This document shows, one piece after another, positions 8,575-16,834 of a stretch of 54,181 nucleotides of DNA (its first letter is position 1; each line of letters begins with the position of its first letter). The notes under the pieces were generated by a model. That model saw only the letters and a list, made by a program, of their open reading frames with translations. It searched no databases and was not told the DNA's origin. Source of the stretch: Bacillota bacterium (GTDB taxonomy: Bacteria; Bacillota; Dehalobacteriia; UBA4068; UBA4997); assembly GCA_021769035.1 (NCBI GenBank), contig JAETTP010000011.1, positions 1-54,181 of the forward strand, read 5' to 3'. Position numbers and translations under genes: made by a program.

Positions 8575-8989
8575 CACACCCAACCCCGCCGGCCGCGCCG
8601 TGGCCCTGCGCTACGACGGCAGCGCCAACACCGCCCCGATTGTAGTAGCCTCTGGCATGGGCTATCTGGCGGAAAAGATTTTGGAGGTGGCTGCGGACAA
8701 CAACGTGCCGGTTTACGAGGATAATTCCCTGGCCACAATGCTTTCTCAGTTGCAGCTGGGCCAGCAAATTCCTGATTCGCTTTTTCAGGCTATTGTGGAA
8801 ATTTACGTTTACTTTTTGAATTTTGACCCGAACGACCCTGATAAGGCCCGACGCGAACGCGAGCAAGCCCTGGCCGCCGCCCGGCAAACTGCCGAGGCTG
8901 CCGAGCAGGCCGCCGAAGCCCAGCCTGCTGAAAATGAGGCTGCACCGCCGGAGGCCGCCGACCCGCTGCACATCAACACCGCCAAATAG
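8561..8989 (+). CDS. FlhB C-terminal-domain-like protein (YlqH type)
   Basis: A 142-aa protein whose first 90 residues match the cytoplasmic C-terminal domain of the FlhB/YscU export-switch family. It carries AVALRYD and GYLAEKILEVA, with V-P-V-Y-E-D-N in place of the autocleavage-downstream region. It lacks membrane segments and the NPTH cleavage motif. A 45-residue Ala/Glu-rich coiled tail follows. It overlaps the preceding FliK-like gene by 14 bases, with its own Shine-Dalgarno (GGAAGGAGA), which suggests coupled translation and joint function. Stand-alone FlhB-C proteins of this kind are common in Bacillota, but their role is poorly defined. Confidence 0.8.
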   Translation: MSRYNTPNPAGRAVALRYDGSANTAPIVVASGMGYLAEKILEVAADNNVPVYEDNSLATMLSQLQLGQQIPDSLFQAIVEIYVYFLNFDPNDPDKARREREQALAAARQTAEAAEQAAEAQPAENEAAPPEAADPLHINTAK

Positions 8990-9015
8990 GACCTGATTGG
9001 AGGAGAGTATTTTTT

Positions 9016-9600
9016 ATGGAACGTCGCTTTTTGATTTCTGATGCGGAGCACCGGCCGATTGCCTTGGCCCATTTGGAAAGCCCGGCTAATGAAAAGCCGT
9101 TTAATTTGTTAATCCAAACCTATGAACCCGGCACGCCAACCACAGCTTTATCTATTCAACAAAAAATCAACCTGATTGATATTGATAACGATTTGGCAAT
9201 GGAGGGCGTGATTGTCAACCATTCGGCCGACCGCCTGCTGGTGGAGCCCGGCCAACGCTTGGGCCCGGAGGCCCGCAAAAACCTGCGCGTGCGCACCAGC
9301 TTTGAAAGCCTGATGTTCCCCGTAAGCGGCGCCTGGCGCGGCCAGCACAAATTTATCAGCCATGATTTAAGCAGCGGAGGCATTGCCCTGCGCAGCAGCC
9401 TGCCGCTGGAATGTGGCGAAACTCTGGAACTGATTTTGCCGGTGATGGAGCCGCCCCTGCTGGTGAAAGCCTGCGTGCTGCGGCCCCTGCCCAGTAATTA
9501 CCCGGAACAGCTTTACGCCGCCAAATTTTTGAATTTAACCGACGACGAAGATGCGCTGATTCGCAAAAGCGTTTTTGCCATTCAGTTGCGCCCACACTGA
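9016..9600 (+). CDS. PilZ-domain c-di-GMP receptor (YcgR-like)
   Basis: A 194-aa protein with an N-terminal YcgR-like beta domain (about 1-90) and a PilZ domain (about 95-194). Both c-di-GMP-binding signatures are intact: RxxxR as RKNLR and D-x-S-x-x-G as DLSSGG. YcgR/YpfA proteins act as flagellar brakes or regulate motility and exopolysaccharide. It is third in the operon after the FliK-like and FlhB-like genes, with a strong ribosome-binding site (GGAGGAGAG), and ends at a terminator shared with the converging gene. A motility role fits the neighbours. Confidence 0.87.
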   Translation: MERRFLISDAEHRPIALAHLESPANEKPFNLLIQTYEPGTPTTALSIQQKINLIDIDNDLAMEGVIVNHSADRLLVEPGQRLGPEARKNLRVRTSFESLMFPVSGAWRGQHKFISHDLSSGGIALRSSLPLECGETLELILPVMEPPLLVKACVLRPLPSNYPEQLYAAKFLNLTDDEDALIRKSVFAIQLRPH

Positions 9601-9611
9601 GGAAAACACAG

Positions 9612-9653
9612 AATAAAAAGACTGCCAGGCAAATACCTGGCAGTCTTTTTATT
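9612..9653. terminator. Bidirectional terminator between two PilZ genes
   Basis: A perfect 18-bp stem (9612-9629 with 9636-9653, core ACTGCCAGG/CCTGGCAGT) with a 6-base loop CAAATA, and A/T tracts on both sides. It serves the convergent genes ending at 9600 and 9673. Confidence 0.9.
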
Positions 9654-9672
9654 CAGATTAGGTAATATTCAC

Positions 9673-10404
9673 TTAAAACCGGCGATGACGCATATTGCGC
9701 TGGCAACGGAAAATGTAGCTACGCAGGCCGGATTCCGCTACCGGCTTCAGATTGATAAAGCGGCAGCCATGGCCAAAGCGCGGCTGCTTTTTGTGCGGCG
9801 GTAAAGCCTCCGTGCGCAACACCACCGCCGTAAGTTCAATCGGCTTGGGGCCCTCGCGCAGTTCAAAGCGCACCTCGGTGTCCACCGGCAAGGCGTAAGG
9901 GCAAACGAAATAAACCCCGCCTGCGCTAAGGTTTTGGGTGAGCGCCGTGAAAGAGGCGTTCTTTGGCGGCAACAAGTCCTGCTCCTCATCATTCAAAAGA
10001 TTGGTTACCGAAACCGCAATTTCCGAAACCAGCGGCACCTGCTTATCCTGGGCCGCCCGCGGCAAATGTGTCACCGAAACCTCAATCTGGGCGGCGGCCG
10101 GCACCTTTAAATCCTGCCGACGTTGAATGGTTTGGATAATCTCCAAAATTGTACAGGAAAGGGCCAAATCCCCATCCTCCGTTTTGCTATGCGCTTTAAG
10201 CTTGCAATGGCTGTGCACCAAACCGGCGGCAGGATCGTAAAAAAGGATGGGATATTCCGCCTCCTCGTCCAGTGGGAAGTCAGCAGGAACCTCCAGCAGC
10301 AAATAAAAACCGGCGGAGTCCCAATGCACTCTGGCTGTGCAAATCAGCGGGCCGGCAGCAGAATAAATATCTGCCTTGTTACAATTTAACAGTTCTACCT
10401 CCAT
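9673..10404 (-). CDS. PilZ-domain protein, second copy
   Basis: A 243-aa protein with an N-terminal beta domain (about 1-105) and a C-terminal PilZ domain. The first signature is RRQDLK, where the last Arg of RxxxR is Lys. The second is NLSAGG, matching N/D-x-S-x-x-G. c-di-GMP binding is likely but could be weaker than in the copy at 9016. It is only about 20% similar by eye to that copy, so it is not a recent duplicate. It lies downstream of ParA and the ComFB protein on the same strand, with its own extended -10 promoter at 10445-10473. Confidence 0.8.
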   Translation of the reverse strand: MEVELLNCNKADIYSAAGPLICTARVHWDSAGFYLLLEVPADFPLDEEAEYPILFYDPAAGLVHSHCKLKAHSKTEDGDLALSCTILEIIQTIQRRQDLKVPAAAQIEVSVTHLPRAAQDKQVPLVSEIAVSVTNLLNDEEQDLLPPKNASFTALTQNLSAGGVYFVCPYALPVDTEVRFELREGPKPIELTAVVLRTEALPPHKKQPRFGHGCRFINLKPVAESGLRSYIFRCQRNMRHRRF

Positions 10405-10444
10405 TTTTCAAAGCCCCCCAGCATTCTTTATCACATTAAATATA

Positions 10445-10473
10445 ATTATAGCAAATTTGGCCGAGCAACTCAA
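10445..10473 (-). promoter_or_regulatory. Promoter of the second PilZ gene
   Basis: Minus strand TTGAGT (10473-10468), 17 bp, TGC-TATAAT (10450-10445), an extended -10. It lies about 40 bases upstream of the ATG at 10404. Confidence 0.6.
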
Positions 10474-10504
10474 TGCAAAATATTCGACAAAACCCGGAAA
10501 CGGC

Positions 10505-11371
10505 CTAGCGATGCCGCGGGTTGGCTTTCACCACATTGCAGGCTTTGGTCAACTCCGCCGCCACCTGGCTGGCATAACGCTTTTCATAAACAGTCAGCAT
10601 TGGCACACGCTCGGAGGCGCGGAACACTGTATATTTTGGGCCCAAGTTGGTGAGCGCCAAGGCTTTCACATCCTCCAGGCAGCGCGGGCAGCTGCAAAGG
10701 CCAAATTTTTCCACATAGCGCGGCGCCATACTCTCCACCAGCATTTGCATCACATTAACAAAATTCAGCTCCTCGTCCAACGGCGGCAGGGGCGGCGGCT
10801 CCGGAATGGTGAAAGAAGACACAATAGCCGAGGCCGGCAGCTTAAACTGCGGCTGCGGTGCAGGCGCAGACTGTTCGGGAACGAGTGCTGGCTGCGGAAC
10901 AGCTTGCGGCGTTGGCTCAGGTTGCGGCACGGGTGCAGGTTGAGGAGCAGTTTGCGGCGTTGCTTCCGACTGAGGCTGAGGAACAGGCTCAGGTTGCGGT
11001 TCCAGCGTCGCCACCGGTTTAGGCCGCCGGCTGACAACCGGGGCAACCGGCTCTGCCATCGTTTCTGGAGGCAGTTCCTCCTCCAGAGCGCCGCGGATTT
11101 GCTCCGCCAGAGATTCATCATGCCGGTGGGCCACCTGCAAAATCGGCGGAATCAAGGGCTGGCGCACCTGAGCAGCCTGCTGGTTGACGGCGCCCGCCTC
11201 GGCCGCCTCGCTACCAAAGGCCTCGTTAGCCACAGCCTCGGCAGCAAGCTCCGGCGCAGCGGCCGCTTCTGACTCAGCTGCTGCTTTTTGAGCGGCGGCC
11301 TTTTCCGCCGGCGAGGTAATCAGGTTCAGCACATGCGCTGTTTTGCTGCTTTTATCATTCTTTTTGGCCAT
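10505..11371 (-). CDS. ComFB-domain protein with long Pro/Gln-rich linker
   Basis: A 288-aa protein. Residues 1-90 are Ala/Glu-rich, 100-180 are a Pro/Gln/Glu linker of repeated PQP/PEP, and about 200-288 are a ComFB domain: NVMQMLVESMAPRYVEKF, then CSCPRC, then DVKALALTNL. The CxCxxC cysteines suggest metal or redox binding. ComFB proteins were first named from the Bacillus comF operon, and related domains have recently been proposed as cyclic dinucleotide receptors, which would fit two PilZ neighbours. The gene starts two bases after the parA stop, so the two are co-translated. The linker suggests a flexible tether to a partner. Confidence 0.75.
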   Translation of the reverse strand: MAKKNDKSSKTAHVLNLITSPAEKAAAQKAAAESEAAAAPELAAEAVANEAFGSEAAEAGAVNQQAAQVRQPLIPPILQVAHRHDESLAEQIRGALEEELPPETMAEPVAPVVSRRPKPVATLEPQPEPVPQPQSEATPQTAPQPAPVPQPEPTPQAVPQPALVPEQSAPAPQPQFKLPASAIVSSFTIPEPPPLPPLDEELNFVNVMQMLVESMAPRYVEKFGLCSCPRCLEDVKALALTNLGPKYTVFRASERVPMLTVYEKRYASQVAAELTKACNVVKANPRHR

Positions 11372-11373
11372 CT

Positions 11374-12168
11374 TTAATCAGCCTCCCTTACAGCAGGCCG
11401 GGCGCTGATTAAACGCTGGTTCAGCAGCTCGTTCAGCAAGGCCTGAAAATCCAGCGCCGGTTTGGAGCTGGGCGCATAGGTCAGCACGCTTTCCCCATGA
11501 GCCGGGGCCTCTGCCACCGCCACGCTGGCCCGAATTTTGGCGTTGAAAACCCGGCTGTCCAGCTGGGAAGCAATCTGCTCGGAAAGGTCCAGCACCTCGC
11601 GGTTCAGGTTCAAGCGCGGATTGAATTTGTTCAGCAGAATACCAAGCACTTTCAGATCTGGATTGTAGCAACGGCGCACCGTGTCAATGGTTTCCCGAAT
11701 TTGCGAAATTCCCAGCAGGCTTAAAATCTCCGGAGCCATCGGGATAATCAGGTTGTCCGCAGCCACGTAAGCATTCACCGTCAGGATATTCAAAGCTGGC
11801 GGCGTATCGATAATCACAAAATCGTACTCGTCCTGCACATCTTTCAGCTGATTTTTCAGCAAAAACTCCCGGCCGGGCCGATTAAACTCCAGCTCCGCCC
11901 CGGAAAGCAGAATGTTTGAAGGCAAAATATCGCCACATTCGGTTTCGACAATAACCTCTCTGATGGCTTTGGCGCCTTTCATCACGTCATAAACCGTGGC
12001 GCAATTTTCAATATCCAGACCCAGGCAAAAGCCCAGGCTGCCTTGAGGGTCAAGGTCTATGCCCAAAACGCGGAAGCCGCGCTGATGCAAGGCTGCCAGC
12101 AAAGAGGAGGAGGTGGTGGTTTTTCCCACACCACCCTTTTGGTTGGTAACAGCAATAATTGTTGACAA
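11374..12168 (-). CDS. ParA/Soj family ATPase
   Basis: A 264-aa deviant Walker ATPase: KGGVGKTT (Walker A), DLDPQGS (A'), and FVIIDTPPAL (Walker B). These dimerise on ATP and bind DNA or membrane to position chromosomes, plasmids or protein complexes. The TTG at 12168 is preferred over the upstream GTG at 12192 because the Shine-Dalgarno GGAGGGG lies between them, five bases before the TTG. No ParB follows. The partner gene encodes a ComFB protein, so this may be an orphan ParA that positions a cellular structure rather than a partition system. A weak TATAAT-containing promoter lies near 12215-12235. Confidence 0.88.
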   Translation of the reverse strand: MSTIIAVTNQKGGVGKTTTSSSLLAALHQRGFRVLGIDLDPQGSLGFCLGLDIENCATVYDVMKGAKAIREVIVETECGDILPSNILLSGAELEFNRPGREFLLKNQLKDVQDEYDFVIIDTPPALNILTVNAYVAADNLIIPMAPEILSLLGISQIRETIDTVRRCYNPDLKVLGILLNKFNPRLNLNREVLDLSEQIASQLDSRVFNAKIRASVAVAEAPAHGESVLTYAPSSKPALDFQALLNELLNQRLISARPAVREAD

Positions 12169-12282
12169 ATAAACCCCTCCAATGACAATCACTCTATATT
12201 TCTTTCTATTATACTACTTACTGCGCAAAAAATATAGAGGTGTTTTAAGCTTTTTTTACATTTACACAAAAAATTTTGCCGA

Positions 12283-12311
12283 TTGACAAGCTCGACAAAA
12301 AGTTGTATAAT
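12283..12311 (+). promoter_or_regulatory. Consensus promoter of the VanY-type gene
   Basis: TTGACA at 12283-12288, 17-bp spacer, TATAAT at 12306-12311: a perfect sigma-A consensus, about 65 bases before the ATG. Confidence 0.75.
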
Positions 12312-12384
12312 ATTAGAAATTATAAAATATTTCGCTAAACCTTAGGTTTAAGCGTCAATTTTTTTATGATAGGAGAAGTTTGTT

Positions 12385-13311
12385 ATGCAATCATCCTTTG
12401 GCAAGCCCTTAAGCTGGGGCCTCTGCCTGTGCCTGGTTTTGGGTTGGCTGCTGCTCTGCCCCCAACCCGCCCTGGCCTTTGATACCACAAAGGACACGCA
12501 ACTGCTGCTGTTGGTGAACAGCAAGCACACCCTGGAGGCGGCCTGGCAGCCCGACGACCTGCTGGATATTGCCAAGCTGGCCCCCAGCACCAAAGGCCAA
12601 ATGCAGCTGCGCGACGCCGCCGCCAACGCCTACGTGCAGATGTATAACGCCTACAAGGCGGAAAATAGCCTGCCTCTGAACACAATTTCCGGCTTCCGCA
12701 GCTTTGCGGTGCAAAAACAGCTTTTTTACGGCAAGGTGGCCGGCCGCCAGCGTGCCGGCCAAAGCTACGCCACAGCCTACAACAACACCCTGCTCTACAC
12801 CGCTTTTCCCGGCACCAGCGAGCATCAAACCGGCCTGGCGATTGACGTAAGCAGCAATGCCGGCCTGCTGGAAAGCTTCCGCAACACCAAACAGGGCCAA
12901 TGGCTGCTGGCCCATTGCTGGGAGCACGGTTTTATCCTGCGCTACGACGAGAACAAAACTGCCCTCACCTCCATCGCCTTTGAACCCTGGCATTATCGCT
13001 ATGTCGGCTTGCCCCATTCGCTGATTATTCGGGATAAAGACTGGGTGCTGGAGGAATATATGCAGGCCTTGCAGGCCTTGCAGCCGGAGGAATATCTGGA
13101 ATATACCGACCCTGCCGACCCGGACATGCTCTATCGCGTTTACTACACCACCGACACGGAACGTGAATATGATAATGTGGCTAGTATATCCTCCGACAAC
13201 TGCGGCGGCTATATCATCACCTGCCGCGGCCCCAAAGTGGAGGAGCTGTTGACGGCCTGGTCTGAACAAGCCCGCCAAGGGTTGCCCCTGCTGCGGCTGG
13301 CCGCCAACTAA
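12385..13311 (+). CDS. D-Ala-D-Ala carboxypeptidase, VanY/M15B family
   Basis: A 308-aa exported protein with a signal peptide to about residue 31 (PALA). The M15B core is intact: SGFRS, then GTSEHQTGLAIDV with the zinc-binding His and Asp, then the catalytic Glu and His in FEPWHYRYVG. It trims the terminal D-Ala from peptidoglycan stem peptides outside the membrane. About 85 residues after the catalytic domain have no clear assignment. No vancomycin-resistance genes are nearby, so this is a housekeeping wall enzyme. It is monocistronic with a consensus promoter and a terminator. Confidence 0.9.
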   Translation: MQSSFGKPLSWGLCLCLVLGWLLLCPQPALAFDTTKDTQLLLLVNSKHTLEAAWQPDDLLDIAKLAPSTKGQMQLRDAAANAYVQMYNAYKAENSLPLNTISGFRSFAVQKQLFYGKVAGRQRAGQSYATAYNNTLLYTAFPGTSEHQTGLAIDVSSNAGLLESFRNTKQGQWLLAHCWEHGFILRYDENKTALTSIAFEPWHYRYVGLPHSLIIRDKDWVLEEYMQALQALQPEEYLEYTDPADPDMLYRVYYTTDTEREYDNVASISSDNCGGYIITCRGPKVEELLTAWSEQARQGLPLLRLAAN

Positions 13312-13331
13312 TATACAAAACGTTTCACACA

Positions 13332-13363
13332 ACAAACACCCCGCCAAAAGGCAGGGTGTTGTT
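13332..13363. terminator. Bidirectional terminator
   Basis: AACACC(C)CGCC and GGC(A)GGGTGTT form a stem around an AAAA loop, flanked by A- and T-rich runs. It ends both the VanY-type gene and the converging lipoprotein gene. Confidence 0.7.
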
Positions 13364-13365
13364 TA

Positions 13366-14217
13366 TTAATCAGTATTTTCTGCATTGGCGTCCTCAACCG
13401 TCGGTTGCGGCAGCGGCCAGGCCGGTAGCAGCGGCAGCTCCACCGAATCCTTAACCACAAAGCTCCAGCGGTCTGTCGAAGCATCAGTTTGCTCGTAGCA
13501 GGTGAAATCCAGGCGCAGGCTGTTCTCTTGCACATAGAAGCGCAGGCGGTCAATGGGCAGGCTTTCGCCCTCCGCCGTGAGCAGCTCCGGCGCGCCGATA
13601 TAATCAAATGTGCAAACAGGATGCGGCAACAGCCAGCTGTTAAAATCCCGCCAGTAAATTTGGGCCGGGCGAATATCCGCCCGCCGGCGGGACGTCTTGC
13701 CGGGATAATAGAAATAGCAGCGCGTGCCGCAGGCCGTGAGGAACAGCTCGCCAGGCTTGGTTGGCGCCTGGAAAAGCACACTGCCGTCAGCAGCGCTAAG
13801 CAGATACAGCCAGCCGCCCCGCAGGCCACCGTCAAGATAACCGTTGTAACGCGATTTGGCCCAATTTTCCGCCGCCAGCCAAACCGTTTGGCCCAGTCCG
13901 GCCTCCGCCCGCAGGGTCAGCACCGTGTCCCGGCCGGCCGCCAAGCCCTCCGCCGGAGCCCGCCAAAGCTGCTGGCCCGCCGCATCCAACAGCTGCAAAG
14001 CAGCCAGCTCCTCGCCCGCCGCCGGCAGCCAGCGCAGCTGCCAATCCTCGCTGCCCTGCACCGGTGCGTCCGCCTCCTTGGTGTAGGGGTCGCGGGAATA
14101 TTCCGAGGGATAAATTATGTCATACATTGCACTGCGCCCGGCCAGATAACCGCAGCCGGCCAGGCTTAAAAGAGCTGCCAGCAGCAAAACAACGCCTGTT
14201 TTTTTTCGATTAAGCAT
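13366..14217 (-). CDS. Lipoprotein of unknown function
   Basis: A protein of about 283 aa with a lipobox (LSLAGC) about 20 residues from the chosen start, followed by a beta-rich domain with many Trp and Tyr. I do not recognise the family. A minus-strand TATAAT at 14249-14244 would start the mRNA near 14237. That leaves an ATG at 14232 almost leaderless, so the ATG at 14217 (with AGGA 14 bases upstream) is preferred, though either could be used. Its promoter overlaps the convergent-RNA promoter of locus TA4. Confidence 0.65.
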   Translation of the reverse strand: MLNRKKTGVVLLLAALLSLAGCGYLAGRSAMYDIIYPSEYSRDPYTKEADAPVQGSEDWQLRWLPAAGEELAALQLLDAAGQQLWRAPAEGLAAGRDTVLTLRAEAGLGQTVWLAAENWAKSRYNGYLDGGLRGGWLYLLSAADGSVLFQAPTKPGELFLTACGTRCYFYYPGKTSRRRADIRPAQIYWRDFNSWLLPHPVCTFDYIGAPELLTAEGESLPIDRLRFYVQENSLRLDFTCYEQTDASTDRWSFVVKDSVELPLLPAWPLPQPTVEDANAENTD

Positions 14218-14245
14218 TGACAAAATGCACATCCTGTGGTAAGAT
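14217..14245 (+). promoter_or_regulatory. Promoter of the short convergent RNA, locus TA4
   Basis: TTGACA at 14217-14222, 17-bp spacer, TGG-TAAGAT with the -10 at 14240-14245. It drives a short non-coding stretch ending at the terminator 14302-14341. Confidence 0.65.
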
Positions 14246-14251
14246 TATAAA

Positions 14252-14341
14252 TGAAAAGAGTCATTCGTGAACACGACTGGCCCTCACTATTCTAGCTAAA
14301 CAAAATAGCCGCGGTCTTTGGTGAGAGGGCGGCTATTTTTG
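14252..14341 (+). ncRNA. Candidate antitoxin RNA of locus TA4
   Basis: A predicted RNA of about 90 nt, convergent with the small ORF at 14333-14428. It contains CCTCACTAT (14282-14290), a direct repeat of 14444-14452, so the RNA is perfectly complementary over nine bases to the small mRNA 16-24 nt upstream of its start codon. A second match joins the hairpin TCGTGAACACGA (14265-14276) to TCGTGTATACACGA (14503-14516) in the small mRNA leader. Confidence 0.6.
14302..14341. terminator. Shared bidirectional terminator, locus TA4
   Basis: AAAATAGCCGC (14302-14312) pairs perfectly with GCGGCTATTTT (14329-14339), with T or A tracts on both strands. It sits just after the small ORF stop and at the end of the convergent RNA. 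Confidence 0.8.
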
Positions 14342-14428
14342 TTTGCTAATATTCTTCAAAAACCCTGCAACTTGAATGCCCAGCTGAATTGCCTGCATTA
14401 CCAAGGCTGCTATGCTTATCCAAATCAT
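14333..14428 (-). CDS. 31-aa hydrophobic peptide, candidate type I toxin (TA4)
   Basis: The peptide begins MIWISIAALVMQAIQLGIQV and ends in a Lys-rich tail (KNISKQK). This single membrane helix with a short charged end is the shape of Fst/TxpA-like membrane toxins. A longer open frame extends to 14536, but AGGGTG lies seven bases before this ATG and the upstream part has no start signals. A perfect minus-strand promoter at 14557-14585 gives a leader of about 120 nt with a palindromic hairpin. Convergent RNA and shared terminator are as in three other loci here. Toxic activity is inferred. Confidence 0.65.
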   Translation of the reverse strand: MIWISIAALVMQAIQLGIQVAGFLKNISKQK

Positions 14429-14502
14429 CGCAACACCCTCTTTCCTCACTATGTAAGCGAGAGAGGGCTTTTTTCCACCCTCACTCACTTCGCTTTTCAA
14501 CG

Positions 14503-14516
14503 TCGTGTATACACGA
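14503..14516. repeat. Perfect 14-bp palindrome in the TA4 leader
   Basis: TCGTGTATACACGA is its own reverse complement. In the mRNA it would form a hairpin. The partner RNA carries TCGTGAACACGA at 14265-14276, so the two hairpins can pair with one another. Confidence 0.6.
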
Positions 14517-14556
14517 GGGCCAGCCGCTTTCAACAAATAAACTCTTTTCGTACCAC

Positions 14557-14585
14557 ATTATAGCACAATACCAAAAAAAATGCAA
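14557..14585 (-). promoter_or_regulatory. Promoter of the TA4 small peptide
   Basis: Minus strand TTGCAT (14585-14580), 17 bp, TGC-TATAAT (14562-14557), with an extended -10. Confidence 0.7.
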
Positions 14586-14606
14586 GCCGCTTTTCACAGA
14601 TATGTA

Positions 14607-14635
14607 TTGACATCTGAACATTTGTTTGTTAAAAT
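14607..14635 (+). promoter_or_regulatory. uvrB promoter with LexA (SOS) box
   Basis: TTGACA (14607-14612), 17-bp spacer, TGT-TAAAAT (14630-14635). TGAACATTTGTTTG at 14615-14628 fills the spacer and matches the Gram-positive LexA box CGAAC-N4-GTTCG at most positions. LexA bound here would block RNA polymerase, so the gene should be damage-inducible. Confidence 0.8.
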
Positions 14636-14668
14636 ATAAGCATAACACACGCACAGGAGGCTCAACTG

Positions 14669-16663
14669 ATGGAATTTAAACTGCACAGCGATTTTCAGCT
14701 GACGGGTGACCAACCCCAGGCGGTGGACGCTCTTTGCGCCGGGCTGGCCGCCGGACAGGCTCACCAAACCCTGCTGGGCGTAACCGGCAGCGGCAAAACC
14801 TTTACGATGGCCAACGTGATTGCCCGCACGCAACGGCCGGCCCTGATAATCGCCCACAACAAAACCTTGGCCGCCCAGCTTTACGGCGAGTTTAAGGAGT
14901 TTTTCCCGGAAAACGCGGTGGAATATTTTGTCAGCTACTATGATTATTACCAGCCGGAAGCCTATATTGCGCGCTCCGACACCTACATAGCCAAGGACGC
15001 TTCTATCAACGACGAGATTGAAAAGCTGCGCCACTCCGCCACGGCCGCCCTGCTGGAACGCCGCGACGTGATTGTGGTGGCCTCGGTTTCCGCTATCTAT
15101 GGTTTGGGCTCGCCGGAGTTCTACAAAAATATGACCATCTCGATGCGTTGCGGCCAAAATATCGGCCGTGATACTCTGTTGCGCCGTCTGGTGGACATTC
15201 AATATACCCGTAACGATTTGGATTTGCACCGCGGCACTTTCCGGGCCAAAGGCGACGTGGTGGAGATTTTCCCGGCCGGCTACAGCGACGTGGCCGTGCG
15301 GGTGGAATTTTTCGGTGACGAAGTGGAAACCATTTCCGAGGTGAACACCGTCACCGGCGAGGTGCTGCACCGCCTGCCCCACATCAGCATTTATCCCAAC
15401 AGCCATTACGTCACCGGCGACACCACTATGGAGCGCGCCCTGCGGGAAATCCGCCAGGAGTTGGCTGAACGGCTGGAGGTGCTGAAGGCGGACAACCGCC
15501 TGCTGGAGGCACAGCGGCTGGAGCAGCGCACCAATTTCGACCTGGAAATGCTGGAGGAAATCGGCCACTGCCAAGGCGTTGAGAACTACTCCCGCCATAT
15601 GGACGGCCGCGCGCCCGGCGAGCCGCCCTACACCTTGCTGGATTACTTCCCATCGGATTTTGTCCTGCTGGTGGACGAAAGCCACGTCACCCTGCCGCAG
15701 GTACGCGGTATGTATGAAGGCGACCGTTCGCGCAAGCAATCGCTGGTGGAATACGGCTTCCGTCTGCCCTCGGCTATGGACAACCGGCCTCTGCGCTTCG
15801 CCGAGTTTGAGGAGCGCGTCCATCAAGCCATTTACGTTTCCGCCACGCCGGGAGATTATGAGCTGCAACATTCGCCGCAGGTGGTGGAACAGGTGTTGCG
15901 GCCCACCGGCCTGGTGGACCCCGTGATTGAACTGCACCCCATCGACAAGCAGATTGACCACCTGCTGGGCGAAATCCGCAAGGTGACCGCCGCCGGCGGG
16001 CGCGTGCTGATTACCACGCTGACCAAACGAATGGCCGAGGATTTAACGGATTTTTTGGCGGAAGCCGACGTGAAAGTGCGTTATCTGCACAGCGATGTGA
16101 AAACGCTGGAGCGTATGGCGATTGTGCGCGATTTGCGTCTGGGCAATTTTGACGTGCTGGTGGGCATCAACCTGCTGCGCGAGGGTCTGGATATTCCGGA
16201 GGTGCAGCTGGTGGCGATTTTGGACGGCGACAAGGAGGGCTTTTTGCGCTCGCACCGCTCGCTGATTCAAACGATTGGCCGGGCGGCCCGCAACGTGAAC
16301 GGCCGGGTGATTATCTACGCTGACCAGATGACTGATTCTATGCAGGCGGCGATTACGGAAACCCAACGCCGGCGGGATATTCAGCTGGCCTACAACCAGG
16401 AGCACGGCATTATTCCGCAGACCGTTAAAAAGGAAGTGCGCGATTTAATCAGCGCCATTCTGCCGGACACCGCCGAGGCCGAAAACGCCGCCGCCGGCGA
16501 CAAAAACGCCTACAGCAAGCTGAACCGCAAGCAGCGGGAAAAGGTTATCCGCAACCTGGAAAAGGAAATGCGCGAGGCCGCCCGCCGACTGGAGTTTGAG
16601 AAAGCCGCCGAGGCGCGCGATTTGATTATGGAACTGAAAGCAATGGGTAATTATACGTTATAA
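14669..16663 (+). CDS. uvrB: Excinuclease ABC subunit B
   Basis: A 664-aa protein of normal UvrB length. It has Walker [10 protein letters not shown], the beta-hairpin region [11 protein letters not shown] that clamps the damaged strand, DESHVTLPQ (Walker B region), helicase motifs [15 protein letters not shown] and QTIGRAARN, and a C-terminal UVR motif (about 625-660) for UvrC contact. UvrB verifies lesions delivered by UvrA and loads UvrC for dual incision. Ribosome-binding site AGGAGG. The LexA box in its promoter supports SOS control. uvrA and uvrC are not in the window. Confidence 0.98.
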   Translation: MEFKLHSDFQLTGDQPQAVDALCAGLAAGQAHQTLLGVTGSGKTFTMANVIARTQRPALIIAHNKTLAAQLYGEFKEFFPENAVEYFVSYYDYYQPEAYIARSDTYIAKDASINDEIEKLRHSATAALLERRDVIVVASVSAIYGLGSPEFYKNMTISMRCGQNIGRDTLLRRLVDIQYTRNDLDLHRGTFRAKGDVVEIFPAGYSDVAVRVEFFGDEVETISEVNTVTGEVLHRLPHISIYPNSHYVTGDTTMERALREIRQELAERLEVLKADNRLLEAQRLEQRTNFDLEMLEEIGHCQGVENYSRHMDGRAPGEPPYTLLDYFPSDFVLLVDESHVTLPQVRGMYEGDRSRKQSLVEYGFRLPSAMDNRPLRFAEFEERVHQAIYVSATPGDYELQHSPQVVEQVLRPTGLVDPVIELHPIDKQIDHLLGEIRKVTAAGGRVLITTLTKRMAEDLTDFLAEADVKVRYLHSDVKTLERMAIVRDLRLGNFDVLVGINLLREGLDIPEVQLVAILDGDKEGFLRSHRSLIQTIGRAARNVNGRVIIYADQMTDSMQAAITETQRRRDIQLAYNQEHGIIPQTVKKEVRDLISAILPDTAEAENAAAGDKNAYSKLNRKQREKVIRNLEKEMREAARRLEFEKAAEARDLIMELKAMGNYTL

Positions 16664-16666
16664 GAA

Positions 16667-16825
16667 GTTAATGAGCCGCTGAACGGACAAAAAATAGAAG
16701 CGGTTCAGTAATGCCTTAGATGCGAGGAGCCTGTTGCGAGGGGAGGCAGGCGTATTTCAATACGCCGACGACTTGAGCAGCAGAGCGACAAAGCAGATGA
16801 GGCGTTAATGAGCCGCTGAACGGAC
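16667..16825. repeat. MITE/REP-like intergenic element with terminal inverted repeats
   Basis: A 22-bp sequence starting GTTAATGAGCCGCTGAACGG occurs at 16667-16688 and exactly again at 16804-16825 (spacing 137). Between them, AGCGGTTCAGTAATGCC (16699-16715) and GGCGTTAATGAGCCGCT (16801-16817) form imperfect terminal inverted repeats (13 of 17). An internal perfect hairpin GGCGTATT-TC-AATACGCC lies at 16749-16766. There is no ORF. This is the build of a small non-autonomous repeat element inserted between uvrB and the next gene. Confidence 0.65.
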
Positions 16826-16834
16826 GAAAACAAA

